A stretch of DNA of 30,234 nt from JAQUCI01 sp034932685 (lineage in GTDB: Bacteria > Bacillota_I > Bacilli_A > Erysipelotrichales > Erysipelotrichaceae), in contig JAYFOM010000047.1 in the NCBI GenBank assembly GCA_034932685.1, forward strand, positions 1 through 30,234, read 5' to 3'. The position numbers and the translations under genes are program-made. The notes under the pieces were generated by a model, which did no database searches, was not told the origin of the DNA, and saw nothing but the letters and a program-made list of their open reading frames with translations. Numbering within the stretch: position 1 is the stretch's first letter; each line of letters starts with the position of its first letter. This document shows, one piece after another, positions 6,788 to 14,937 of the stretch.

Positions 6788-8218
6788 ATGAAAAACAGAT
6801 ACAGCAATCCGTTGAGTGAAAGATATCCAAGTAAACAAATGTCATATTTGTTCTCTTCAGAAAACAAATTCATGACTTGGCGTAAATTATGGGTCGCTTT
6901 AGCCGAAGCACAACAAGAATTGGGATTGGCTATTAGTGATGAACAAATAAATGAACTTAAGGCTAATATCGCTAATATCGACTATGATTTGGCAGCGAAA
7001 AAAGAAAAAGAAGTAAGACATGATGTAATGAGTCATGTTTATGCATATGGTGAAGCTTGCCCAAAAGCTAAACCTATCATTCATCTTGGCGCAACCAGTT
7101 GTTATGTTGGTGATAATACTGATTTGATCATCATGTATGATGGTTTAAAGTTAATTAAGGCAAAATTGATAAACATAATTGCTGCTTTGAGCGAGTTTGC
7201 ATTAAAATATAAGGATTTACCAACTTTATCTTATACGCATTTTCAAGCGGCTCAACCTACCACCGTAGGTAAAAGAGCAACTTTATGGCTTAATGATCTA
7301 TTTATAGATTTAAATGATATTGAGTATATATTGGCAAATTATCAATTATTAGGATCTAAAGGAACAACAGGAACGCAAGCGAGTTTTTTGGAATTATTTG
7401 ATCAAGATCATGATAAATGTCGTCATCTTGATCAGTTGATTGCTCATAAAATGGGTTTTTCTTCATGCGTTGCAATAGCAGGGCAAACCTATTCACGTAA
7501 GATTGATAGTCGTATTTTAAATGTACTTGCGGCTGTTGCGATTAGTGCTCATAAATTTTCAAATGATTTAAGGTTGCTACAACATCTTAAAGAAATTGAA
7601 GAACCTTTTGAAACCAATCAAATTGGTTCTTCAGCCATGGCTTATAAGAGAAATCCAATGCGCTGTGAGAGAATCGCAGGTTTAGCTAATCATGTCATAA
7701 GTAATACACTTAACCCTGCCATAACAGCTGCAACACAATGGTTTGAGCGTACATTAGATGATTCGGCCAATCGTCGCTTAAGTTTAGCTGAAGGATTTTT
7801 GGCAGTTGATAGTATTCTTGAATTATATTTAAATATCGCGAGTAACATGGTTGTTTATCCAAAGATGATCGCAAGACACTTAAATGCAGAACTTCCCTTT
7901 ATGGCAACGGAGAATATCTTAATGCACGTTGTTAAGATGGGAAAAGACAGACAAGAGTTCCATGAACGTATCAGAATCCATTCACAAGCGGCGGCTCAAA
8001 GCGTAAAAATTGAAGGATTAGACAATGATCTGCTTACTAGGATAGCTAATGATCCTTCATTTGAACTTGATGAAAAACAATTAGCTAAAATTGTTGATGT
8101 TAAGCATTTTATCGGTAGAGCACCAGAACAAACGGAAGAATTTATCAATGAGATCATAAAACCAATCCTTGATGCTAATAAGAGCGTTTTAGGAATGGTT
8201 GGTGATATAAAGATCTAG
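6788..8218 (+). CDS. purB: Adenylosuccinate lyase
   Basis: Cleaves fumarate from adenylosuccinate to give AMP and from SAICAR to give AICAR, in purine synthesis. The 476-residue protein carries THFQAAQPTT near residue 150 (general acid histidine region) and the fumarase-superfamily signature GSSAMAYKRNP near residue 280, with the catalytic serine loop. The N-terminus NRYSNPLSERYPS is typical of this enzyme. I chose the ATG at 6788 because of the strong AAAGGAG site before it; the frame is open 27 bp further up without a site. purA follows after 11 bp with a GGAGG site. No other pur genes are in view, so only the AMP branch is grouped here. Confidence 0.96.
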   Translation: MKNRYSNPLSERYPSKQMSYLFSSENKFMTWRKLWVALAEAQQELGLAISDEQINELKANIANIDYDLAAKKEKEVRHDVMSHVYAYGEACPKAKPIIHLGATSCYVGDNTDLIIMYDGLKLIKAKLINIIAALSEFALKYKDLPTLSYTHFQAAQPTTVGKRATLWLNDLFIDLNDIEYILANYQLLGSKGTTGTQASFLELFDQDHDKCRHLDQLIAHKMGFSSCVAIAGQTYSRKIDSRILNVLAAVAISAHKFSNDLRLLQHLKEIEEPFETNQIGSSAMAYKRNPMRCERIAGLANHVISNTLNPAITAATQWFERTLDDSANRRLSLAEGFLAVDSILELYLNIASNMVVYPKMIARHLNAELPFMATENILMHVVKMGKDRQEFHERIRIHSQAAAQSVKIEGLDNDLLTRIANDPSFELDEKQLAKIVDVKHFIGRAPEQTEEFINEIIKPILDANKSVLGMVGDIKI

Positions 8219-8229
8219 TGGAGGTAAAA

Positions 8230-9516
8230 ATGGTCAAAGCAATAGTTGGCGCCAATTGGGGCGATGAAGGAAAGGGAAAGATAACTGATTATTTTGCGAA
8301 AGAAGCAGATATCATCATTCGCTTTCAAGGAGGCAGTAATGCTGGTCATACGATCGTTAATGATTTTGGTAAATTTGCCCTGCACATGTTACCGTCAGGA
8401 GTATTTTATCAACACACAACTAATATCATTGGGAATGGTGTAGCTCTTAATATACCATTTTTTATTGATGAGATTAATTCATTAGTTAACAAGAATGTAC
8501 CAAAACCCAATTTGCTAGTTTCCGATCGAGCACATATCGTAATGCCTTATCATATGAGCTTTGATGCTTATGAAGAAGAACGGCTAGGCAAACATTCTTT
8601 TGGCTCTACCCAATCAGGAATAGCACCGTTATACGCTGATAAATATGCGAAGATAGGTTTACAGGTATGTGAACTATTTGATGATAAGTATCTAAAAGCG
8701 AAACTTGAAAATATCTGCACATTAAAAAATGTTATGCTTGAACACCTCTATCACAAACCACTACTGAATGCTGATGAATTATATGAACTTTGCATGAAAT
8801 ATCGTGAAATGATCAAACCATACGTATGTCATCTTTCTGCGTATCTAAATAAAGCTATCAAAGAGGGAAAGAAAATACTACTTGAAGGACAATTAGGATC
8901 ATTAAAGGATACAGACCATGGTATTTATCCAATGGTTACAAGTTCTTCAACCTTAGCTGCTTTTGGCGCGATCGGAGCAGGAATACCACCTTATCAGATC
9001 AGTGATATAACAACAGTTGTCAAAGCATATTCAAGTGCTGTTGGAGCTGGGCCATTTGTTAGTGAGCTGTTTGATGATGAAGCATCAATGTTACGTGAAA
9101 ATGGTGGCGATGGTGGCGAATATGGCGCAACAACGGGAAGACCAAGAAGAGTAGGGTGGTTTGATGTGGTTGCGACAAAATATGGTTGCATGGTGCAAGG
9201 GACCACCGAAGTAGCCTTGACCGTGCTTGATGCATTAGGATACTTAAAAGAGATACCAATTTGCACGGCGTATGAACTTAATAATGAAGTAACAACGACC
9301 TTCCCAAATACGATAGAATGTTATAAAGCCAAACCAATCTTAAAAGTCATGAAAGGTTGGAACTCTAATATCAGAGATATTCGTGAGTTTGATAAACTAC
9401 CAAAAGAAGCTCAGGATTATGTTGATGAGATTGAAAGACAAATTGGTTACCCAATCACTATCATTTCAAACGGTCCTAAAAGACAAGATATTATTCGTCG
9501 TTCACCCAAAATTTAA
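8230..9516 (+). CDS. purA: Adenylosuccinate synthetase
   Basis: Converts IMP, aspartate and GTP to adenylosuccinate, the step just before the one catalysed by PurB. The 428-residue protein opens with the P-loop and catalytic Asp segment GANWGDEGKGK (residues 7-17), then QGGSNAGHT with the catalytic His, and later GATTGRPRRVGWFD, all diagnostic. The start at 8230 is set by GGAGG 7 bp upstream; it lies 11 bp after the purB stop, so the two are almost certainly one operon. The position equivalent to the usual WGDEGKGKIVD reads KITD, a conservative change. No terminator is evident before the next promoter. Confidence 0.96.
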   Translation: MVKAIVGANWGDEGKGKITDYFAKEADIIIRFQGGSNAGHTIVNDFGKFALHMLPSGVFYQHTTNIIGNGVALNIPFFIDEINSLVNKNVPKPNLLVSDRAHIVMPYHMSFDAYEEERLGKHSFGSTQSGIAPLYADKYAKIGLQVCELFDDKYLKAKLENICTLKNVMLEHLYHKPLLNADELYELCMKYREMIKPYVCHLSAYLNKAIKEGKKILLEGQLGSLKDTDHGIYPMVTSSSTLAAFGAIGAGIPPYQISDITTVVKAYSSAVGAGPFVSELFDDEASMLRENGGDGGEYGATTGRPRRVGWFDVVATKYGCMVQGTTEVALTVLDALGYLKEIPICTAYELNNEVTTTFPNTIECYKAKPILKVMKGWNSNIRDIREFDKLPKEAQDYVDEIERQIGYPITIISNGPKRQDIIRRSPKI

Positions 9517-9522
9517 CATTGT

Positions 9523-9550
9523 TTGAAATTACGACCAAATAAAGTATAAT
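9523..9550 (+). promoter_or_regulatory. Promoter of the TetR gene
   Basis: TTGAAA (9523-9528), a 16-bp spacer and TATAAT (9545-9550), immediately after purA and about 20 bp before the TetR start. Confidence 0.65.
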
Positions 9551-9570
9551 CTTATTAATTGGAGTAAATG

Positions 9571-10149
9571 ATGACAAAGAAACAAAAGCCAAAACAAAGC
9601 GCCAAGGAAAGATTGATCATTGCTGGTATTAAAGTAATTGAAAACAACGGCATACAAGGTTTTTCTTTGCGCAAAGCAGCGGAAACTTGTGGTATCTCTT
9701 GTGCCGCACCGTATAAACATTTTAAAAACAAAGATGAATTTTTGACGAAAATAATTCAATATATCAATGACAAATGGCTTAGTGAACAAGCTGAGGTCAT
9801 AGTGAAATATGAAGGAAACATCAAAGAACAATTAATAAATATTAGTCTTGCATACATTGACTTTTTAGTTAAAAATCCGCAGTTCAGATCGATAATCATG
9901 ATCAAGGATGAGTCGATGAGTGCTGAGAATAATGAAATAAGACATAAAATCAGTGCTAAATCAGCTGAATTGGTTGAAACTTACTGTAAAATTAATCAAA
10001 TTCCTTCTATCATTCAAAAAGAGCGTTTATTCATGGTTCGCTCATTGATGTATGGCGCTGCACTGATGTTTGATAATGGTGAAATGCCATACAATCAAGA
10101 AAACATCTTAATGATCAGACAAATAGTGGATAGTGCCTTCGATTTTTAA
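9571..10149 (+). CDS. TetR/AcrR-family transcriptional regulator
   Basis: A 192-residue one-component repressor. The N-terminal helix-turn-helix is plain: ERLIIAGIKVIENNG, then FSLRKAAETCGISCAAPYKHF with the recognition helix, then KDEFLTKIIQYI. The C-terminal ligand domain is unspecific and ends about where the family usually does. Two adjacent ATGs exist (9568 and 9571); the GGAG at 9561-9564 spaces better to 9571. It sits just upstream of the DegV gene, whose promoter carries a doubled GTTAAC element, so DegV and a lipid-responsive role are a natural guess for the target; that link is inference. Confidence 0.85.
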   Translation: MTKKQKPKQSAKERLIIAGIKVIENNGIQGFSLRKAAETCGISCAAPYKHFKNKDEFLTKIIQYINDKWLSEQAEVIVKYEGNIKEQLINISLAYIDFLVKNPQFRSIIMIKDESMSAENNEIRHKISAKSAELVETYCKINQIPSIIQKERLFMVRSLMYGAALMFDNGEMPYNQENILMIRQIVDSAFDF

Positions 10150-10163
10150 AGGTATAACATAGG

Positions 10164-10192
10164 TTGACAAATAAAAACCGAAAAGCTAAAAT
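10164..10192 (+). promoter_or_regulatory. Promoter of degV
   Basis: A full-consensus TTGACA (10164-10169), a 17-bp spacer and TAAAAT (10187-10192). The -35 box lies 14 bp after the TetR stop codon. Confidence 0.75.
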
Positions 10193-10199
10193 AGCATAA

Positions 10200-10215
10200 G
10201 TTAACATCTGTTAAC
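10200..10215 (+). promoter_or_regulatory. Doubled GTTAAC operator candidate
   Basis: GTTAACATCTGTTAAC holds two copies of the palindrome GTTAAC 10 bp apart, one helical turn, at the expected transcription start of degV. The longer unit GTTAACAT is repeated directly. The position suits a repressor site; the adjacent TetR protein is a candidate binder. Confidence 0.45.
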
Positions 10216-10246
10216 ATAATTAAGAAAGATCAAAAGAGGTATTAAC

Positions 10247-11095
10247 ATGAGTTATAAAATAATCGGAGACAGTTGTGTCGATTACACAACCTACAAAGAC
10301 GGATTAAGCTGGGTAACCAGAGTACCCCTGACAATTACACTTGATGGTATAGAATATGTGGATGATGAAACATTAGATTGTGCGGCATTGGTAACCAAAA
10401 TGGCTAATTCAAGTGACGCACCAAAATCAGCTTGTCCTTCGCCAGGTCAGTTTCTGGCTGCTTTTGAAGAAGGAAACGTTGATGAGATTTATGTTGTAAC
10501 CCTTTCAAGTCCACTTAGTGGCACATATGCTAGTGCAACGATGGCAAAAGCTATGTTAGAAGAAAAAGACAGTAATAAAAAGATTCACATTTTTGATTCA
10601 AGATCAGCCGCAGCTGGTGAAGTAGCCATTTGTGTCAAGGTTAAAGAATTAAAAGATGCAGGATTAACATTTGAAGAAGTTGTAGAGCAAGGCCAAGCTT
10701 TTATTAGTTCAATGGATTCTCTGTTTACACTTGAAACACTTGAAGTTTTAAGAAAAAATGGTCGCTTGACTAAATTACAATCAGTTGTAACTGAAAAATT
10801 GAAGATAAAGATGGTGATGGGTGCAACTCCAGAAGGCGAGATTGAAGCATTATCTAAAGCACTAACCATGAGTGCGGCGATTAAAAAATTAATCGAAGCA
10901 GTACAAGTTCGCGGTGCGAAAAAGGGCTTTGAAGATCGGGTACTATATATTACACAATGTCAATGCTTAGAACGTGCTGAAATGATCAAGAGTAAAATTC
11001 AAGAAACATGCGCATTTAAGGATGTAGTAATATGTGAAGCAAGAGGTATTAGTACAGTATATGCTAATGCTGGTGGCATTATCCTAGCGTTTTAA
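10247..11095 (+). CDS. DegV-family fatty-acid-binding protein
   Basis: A 282-residue DegV protein. These proteins bind one fatty acid; in Firmicutes the FakB members present it to the kinase FakA for phosphorylation. The opening YKIIGDSCVDY matches the IvtDSt-type start with the ligand-contacting Asp-Ser. The middle VTLSSPLSGTYASA carries the conserved S-LSGTY segment, and HIFDSRSAAAGE and LEVLRKNGRLTK are further hallmarks. There is no fakA in view. It follows the TetR gene and precedes convergent plsY, which also handles acyl phosphates, so a lipid theme for this block is reasonable. Confidence 0.9.
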   Translation: MSYKIIGDSCVDYTTYKDGLSWVTRVPLTITLDGIEYVDDETLDCAALVTKMANSSDAPKSACPSPGQFLAAFEEGNVDEIYVVTLSSPLSGTYASATMAKAMLEEKDSNKKIHIFDSRSAAAGEVAICVKVKELKDAGLTFEEVVEQGQAFISSMDSLFTLETLEVLRKNGRLTKLQSVVTEKLKIKMVMGATPEGEIEALSKALTMSAAIKKLIEAVQVRGAKKGFEDRVLYITQCQCLERAEMIKSKIQETCAFKDVVICEARGISTVYANAGGIILAF

Positions 11096-11100
11096 TACTA

Positions 11101-11133
11101 AAAGACGATTTGTTAATTCAAACCGTCTTTTTT
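11101..11133. terminator. Shared terminator between degV and plsY
   Basis: AAAGACG (11101-11107) pairs with CGTCTTT (11124-11130), with an inner TTTG/CAAA extension, and ends in a T-run on the plus strand. The convergent plsY stop codon overlaps its end; termination in the minus direction is weaker. Confidence 0.75.
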
Positions 11134-11737
11134 AAGTATTCTTGTTTTTACCAACAGATCTTAATCCTATTTCATCACCATTGATGATATTAATGACATT
11201 TTTTCGATGTTTAAAAACGATAAGTAATGAAAGAGCAACTAATCCAATGAATACAAACGATATGTCATTATATAAATAATAATAGATAGGGAAAAAAATT
11301 ACCGCAAACATTGTTGCGATTGCTATGTAATCAGTAATGATCGTTATCAAAGCACAGACAACCATTAAGATCAGTGCAAACTTCCAATCGATAGCTAAAA
11401 TCATTCCTATGTAAGACGCAAAACCTTTACCACCTTGAAACTTTAAGTAAATTGGGTACATGTGGCCAAAAACAGCCATTATTCCGCTTACTAAGCCTAC
11501 ATTTTCAACATTTTTGAATATAGTTTGAGCAATAACAACCGCAAGGCTTGCTTTCAATATGTCAAATAAAGCAGTAATAATACCAAACTTCCATCCAAGA
11601 GTTATTGTAACATTACTTGCGCCAGGATTATGGGTACCTTTATCGCGTATGTCAAAACCTTTTGCTTTACTAAGTAGGTATGCCGTATTGAACGAACCTA
11701 GCAAATAACCGATTAATGCACTGATTAAATAGTTCAT
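11132..11737 (-). CDS. plsY: Glycerol-3-phosphate acyltransferase PlsY
   Basis: A 201-residue polytopic membrane enzyme that moves the acyl group from acyl phosphate to glycerol 3-phosphate, giving lysophosphatidic acid. The three conserved loops are visible: GSFNTAYLLSK near residue 16, the phosphate-binding GTHNPGASNVTITLGW near residue 34, and FGHMYPIYLKFQGGKGFA near residue 90, with the acyl-phosphate-binding GGKG. About five to seven hydrophobic segments separate them. The start at 11737 follows AAGGTG; a GTG start further out would lie inside that site. It is divergent from the lipoprotein gene. Confidence 0.93.
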   Translation of the reverse strand: MNYLISALIGYLLGSFNTAYLLSKAKGFDIRDKGTHNPGASNVTITLGWKFGIITALFDILKASLAVVIAQTIFKNVENVGLVSGIMAVFGHMYPIYLKFQGGKGFASYIGMILAIDWKFALILMVVCALITIITDYIAIATMFAVIFFPIYYYLYNDISFVFIGLVALSLLIVFKHRKNVINIINGDEIGLRSVGKNKNT

Positions 11738-11785
11738 TTTAATCACCTTGTCTATCTATAAATATGATAACAAAAATCTAATTGT

Positions 11786-11814
11786 TTGTCTTGAAAAAAT
11801 AAGTGATATATAAT
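11786..11814 (+). promoter_or_regulatory. Promoter of the thioredoxin-like lipoprotein gene
   Basis: TTGTCT (11786-11791), a 17-bp spacer and TATAAT (11809-11814), with the start codon 21 bp further. Confidence 0.6.
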
Positions 11815-11835
11815 GGCATAGAAGGAGATATTGAT

Positions 11836-12516
11836 ATGCGAAAAATACTACTAATCTTTGGTGTTTTAGCTCTTATATTAAGTGGTTGCACAGCAAAACC
11901 GATCGAAGAAGATCCCGTGATTACTGATGCAATCAGATTTAAAGAAGAATATGAAGCTCATAACAATAAGATTAATGAAAATAACGGTAAGAATTATACC
12001 GTGCTTGAAATTGACGAAGATAACCCCATGGTTTATGCGACATTTGAACAAGTTATGAGTGTGCTTGATGGGGAAGGAATTATTTACTTTGGATTTGAAA
12101 CATGTCCTTGGTGTAGAACTGCAGTGCCGGTTATTATTGAAGCAGCTAAAGCTGAGGATATAAACTTAATATATTACTTTAATGCTTTATCTTTAAGAGA
12201 TGTAAAGAAGCTTGATGATAAAGGCAACATTATAACCGAGACAGAAGGAGATCCAAAGTACTATCAACTACTTGAGAAAATCGGTGATATTGCTGAGATT
12301 TATTCAGGGCTAAATGATGATTCGATAAAGCGACTTTATTTTCCAACGGTTGTTGTAGTAAAAGATAAGCAAATAACGCTTTATCACACTTCTACTGTTG
12401 ATTCACAAACAGATCCATACTTACCACTTGATCAACAACAACATGATGAGTTGTTTGAAATTTATCGTTCAGCTTTCGCTGAGGTAAAAGCCGCGTGCCA
12501 AATAACAAAATGTTAG
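11836..12516 (+). CDS. Thioredoxin-like lipoprotein with CPWC motif
   Basis: A 226-residue lipoprotein. MRKILLIFGVLALILSGC gives a short lipoprotein signal with lipobox LSGC and the lipidated Cys at 18. The thioredoxin-like domain has the redox pair CPWC at residues 90-93 after IIYFGFET, and a plausible cis-Pro strand FPTVVVVKD later. The expected role is thiol-disulfide exchange on the outer face of the membrane. Two further cysteines end the protein (CQITKC), which is unusual and might be a resolving pair. ATG 11836 has a GAAGGAG site. Its TAG stop is part of the ribosome binding site of the next gene, so the two are probably co-expressed. Confidence 0.82.
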   Translation: MRKILLIFGVLALILSGCTAKPIEEDPVITDAIRFKEEYEAHNNKINENNGKNYTVLEIDEDNPMVYATFEQVMSVLDGEGIIYFGFETCPWCRTAVPVIIEAAKAEDINLIYYFNALSLRDVKKLDDKGNIITETEGDPKYYQLLEKIGDIAEIYSGLNDDSIKRLYFPTVVVVKDKQITLYHTSTVDSQTDPYLPLDQQQHDELFEIYRSAFAEVKAACQITKC

Positions 12517-12524
12517 GAGAAAAT

Positions 12525-13373
12525 ATGGAACAAAAAAGAATTGTCGCTATTCACGATATTTCATGTTTTGGCAGATGTTCATTAACAGTTGCCTTGCCAA
12601 TCATTTCAGCTGCTGGCATTGAAGTCAGCGTTATTCCAACTGCTGTTTTATCAACTCATACTGGTGGTTTTACAGGTTTTACTTTCCGCGATCTAACCGA
12701 TGATATTATTAATATTGTCGATCATTGGCAGACTTATGATCTTAAATTTGATGGTATTTATACAGGTTATCTGGGATCATTTGCTCAAATTGAACTTATG
12801 AAACAATTGTTTGATCGCTTAAAAAGTGAAAAAACCCTCATCTTTGTTGATCCAGTAATGGCTGATAATGGTAAGCTTTATCCATTGTTTCCATCAGATT
12901 TTCCTAAAGGTATGAAAGAACTATGTAGTAAAGCCGATATGATAGTTCCTAATATTACCGAAGCTTGTTTTATGCTTGATGAACCATTTCATGAAGGACC
13001 ATACACAAAAGATTATATCGAAACACTAATGAAGAAACTAAGTCATGAAATAGGTCCAAAGAAAGTTGTGCTAACGGGTGTCTATTTTGATGATGTACAG
13101 CTTGGTGCTGCCGTGTATGACGCTGATAGTGACTTAATTGAGTATGCGATGGCAGATCGCATTGAAGGATACTATCATGGGACAGGGGATGTTTTTGCAA
13201 GTGCGGTAATGGCATCGGTATTAGCAGATAAAACGCTAAAAGAGGCAATAACGATCGCTGTTGATTTCACAGTAAAAAGTATTCAAAGAACTAAGGATGC
13301 CCAAACAGATATTCGCTTTGGTGTAAATTTCGAAGCTGGTATTAAAGAATTGGCTAACAAACTGATAAAATGA
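12525..13373 (+). CDS. Pyridoxal/pyridoxamine kinase (PdxK/PdxY-like)
   Basis: A 282-residue ribokinase-superfamily enzyme that phosphorylates B6 vitamers to feed the pyridoxal 5'-phosphate salvage route. The opening VAIHDISCFGRCSL and the following VIPTAVLSTHTGGF are typical of this kinase family, where the substrate is bound. VDPVMADNGKLY, MIVPNITEACF and the catalytic-base GTGDVFAS (near residue 218) complete the set. Length is normal. It starts 8 bp after the lipoprotein gene with TAGGAGA as site and ends before a strong terminator. Confidence 0.9.
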   Translation: MEQKRIVAIHDISCFGRCSLTVALPIISAAGIEVSVIPTAVLSTHTGGFTGFTFRDLTDDIINIVDHWQTYDLKFDGIYTGYLGSFAQIELMKQLFDRLKSEKTLIFVDPVMADNGKLYPLFPSDFPKGMKELCSKADMIVPNITEACFMLDEPFHEGPYTKDYIETLMKKLSHEIGPKKVVLTGVYFDDVQLGAAVYDADSDLIEYAMADRIEGYYHGTGDVFASAVMASVLADKTLKEAITIAVDFTVKSIQRTKDAQTDIRFGVNFEAGIKELANKLIK

Positions 13374-13380
13374 TTTAAAT

Positions 13381-13410
13381 GGATGATATTGCAAAATATC
13401 ATCCTTTTTT
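13381..13410 (+). terminator. Terminator after the pyridoxal kinase gene
   Basis: GGATGATATT (13381-13390) pairs with AATATCATCC (13395-13404) around GCAA, followed by six T's. Confidence 0.92.
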
Positions 13411-13428
13411 CATATTGAAAGTAACTAT

Positions 13429-13457
13429 TTGACGATGTATCATATTAGTAATATTAT
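13429..13457 (+). promoter_or_regulatory. Promoter of the glucan/polyphosphate operon
   Basis: TTGACG (13429-13434), a 17-bp spacer and TATTAT (13452-13457). It is the only good promoter before the five-gene block and predicts a leader of about 80 nt. Confidence 0.6.
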
Positions 13458-13483
13458 CAAAATGAGAAAAGACAGAGATAATA

Positions 13484-13517
13484 AATGTTATAAAAACAGA
13501 TTATAACATTAATTTTT
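13484..13517 (+). promoter_or_regulatory. Perfect leader hairpin before the glucan operon
   Basis: AATGTTATAA (13484-13493) and TTATAACATT (13501-13510) form a perfect 10-bp stem with a 7-nt loop inside the predicted leader, followed by AATTTTT. It resembles a weak terminator or attenuator. It does not resemble either known c-di-GMP riboswitch class as far as I can tell. Confidence 0.5.
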
Positions 13518-13545
13518 AGGTTATTATTTCATGAAAGGCGACAAG

Positions 13546-14238
13546 ATGAATGAGGAACATTCGGTAAACAGAGTTGAGAAGAAGTACTTTATTAGCGAAA
13601 GTCAAAGATATCAGTTACAAAGATATTTCGCAAAAATACTTCATCAAGATCCTAATAATGGCGCTAATGGATATATGGTTAGAAGTCTATATTTTGACAC
13701 GCTTTATGATGATGATTTTCATGATAAAGAAGATGGTTTAGAAGATAGACAAAAACTAAGATTACGAATTTACAATATTAAAGATAATAATGTTAAGCTT
13801 GAGCTAAAACAGAAATTTGGTAACTACCAACAAAAAGAAACGATATCTATAAATAGAAATGATGCCATAGCACTAAGTGCTGGCAATGTTGACGCGCTTA
13901 AAAATTATGATAGTCAGCTATGTCAACGTATTCGTTTGATGATGATGCTTAAACAGTATCGACCTAAATGTATTGTTGAGTATCGACGCTTCGCTTTTGT
14001 TTATCCGGCTAATGATATTAGAATTACTTTTGATAGTGAAATCAAAGGAACAATTAGTGAAGCGAATATCTTTGATCCTAATCTAGTTAGTACACCACTA
14101 TTACTTAAAGAGAGGTGTATCATGGAAGTTAAATACAATAATTTTATGCTTAGCTATATTAAGGATGCTATTACTCATAGTAAAGCTACACAAACCGCAG
14201 CTAGTAAATTCTGTATGGTAAGAAGTTTAGTTCTATAA
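13546..14238 (+). CDS. VTC-domain polyphosphate polymerase-like protein
   Basis: A 230-residue soluble protein consisting of one VTC domain, the tunnel-shaped fold that in yeast Vtc4 makes polyphosphate from ATP. The basic and acidic residues expected in the tunnel are present in order: E11-K-K with Y14; R46 SLYFD; R68xKxRxR (residues 68-74); LELKQK (residues 85-90) with K97; EYRRF at 145-149; and EVK at 194-196. So the protein appears catalytically competent. Start 13546 is preferred over the ATG at 13531 because AAAGG precedes it. It is first in an operon with DUF4956, CotH, a cellulose-synthase-like enzyme and GH5. Whether it makes polyphosphate or transfers phosphate elsewhere here is not known. 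Confidence 0.87.
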   Translation: MNEEHSVNRVEKKYFISESQRYQLQRYFAKILHQDPNNGANGYMVRSLYFDTLYDDDFHDKEDGLEDRQKLRLRIYNIKDNNVKLELKQKFGNYQQKETISINRNDAIALSAGNVDALKNYDSQLCQRIRLMMMLKQYRPKCIVEYRRFAFVYPANDIRITFDSEIKGTISEANIFDPNLVSTPLLLKERCIMEVKYNNFMLSYIKDAITHSKATQTAASKFCMVRSLVL

Positions 14239-14259
14239 GGATAACAAAGGGGAAGAATC

Positions 14260-14937
14260 ATGAAAGAACTTTTATTTAATTATTTTACACAACAAGCAGG
14301 AAAATTGACATTTGAGGTTATCTTACTTAATTTTGTAATGGCAACGATCATGGGTTTGATCATTCATGTCTCATATCGTTTCTCTCATTCAGAACCAGTT
14401 TATAGTGCGCGTTTCAATGTGTCACTTGTTATGTTGACAATTGTTACTACCCTTGTAATGGCAGTTATTGGTAATAATGTAGCACTGTCTCTTGGGATGG
14501 TAGGTGCATTGTCAATTGTACGTTTTAGAACAGCTATCAAAGATCCACGGGACACTGTTTATATTTTTTGGTGTATAGCTGTTGGTATATGTTGTGGTGT
14601 GTCGGAGTATTTTATCGCAACTGTTGGTAGTGCGATCATCTTTTTATTTTTAGTTTTCTTTGGAAGGGTACAACGCAATGATCGATATTTACTTATTGTA
14701 AGAAGCAATCCTGATCAAGAAGAGCCAATCGCAAAGTTAGTACAGGTTCATTTTGATGGTAAAGCCGTAATGAGAGTTAAGAATATCAATAACAATGCGC
14801 TAGAGATGATTTATGAATTATCTAGTAAAATCCTAAATAAAAATGAAAAGAAAGGTTCAATCACAACTAAGTTGAGAGAAATTCAAAGTGTTGATAGCAT
14901 TAACTTAGTTTGTCAAAATGATGAAGTAAATCGATGA
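14260..14937 (+). CDS. DUF4956 membrane protein
   Basis: A 225-residue membrane protein of the DUF4956 family. Roughly four hydrophobic segments lie at residues 19-39, 53-71, 99-118 and 119-135. The signature is the conserved loop GALSIVRFRTAIKDPRDT (residues 82-99) just before the third helix. A soluble C-terminal part of about 85 residues with alternating strands follows, presumably cytosolic. DUF4956 proteins are recurrently found beside VTC and CotH genes, as here; no activity is established that I know of. The gene has an AAAGGGG site, lies 21 bp after the VTC gene, and overlaps the next start by ATGA. Confidence 0.87.
   Translation: MKELLFNYFTQQAGKLTFEVILLNFVMATIMGLIIHVSYRFSHSEPVYSARFNVSLVMLTIVTTLVMAVIGNNVALSLGMVGALSIVRFRTAIKDPRDTVYIFWCIAVGICCGVSEYFIATVGSAIIFLFLVFFGRVQRNDRYLLIVRSNPDQEEPIAKLVQVHFDGKAVMRVKNINNNALEMIYELSSKILNKNEKKGSITTKLREIQSVDSINLVCQNDEVNR

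Noticed and set aside
8994..9266. Overlapping leftward frames opposite purA
   Set aside because: Both are antisense shadows of the conserved C-terminal half of purA with no start signals.
12970..13248. Leftward 92-codon frame opposite the pyridoxal kinase gene
   Set aside because: Antisense to catalytic motifs of the kinase; composition (H, L, P, Q rich) is typical of a reverse-frame artefact.
13458..13545. c-di-GMP riboswitch in front of the glucan operon
   Set aside because: The leader is about 80 nt, AT-rich and forms one simple hairpin; the conserved GEMM-type core is not there.
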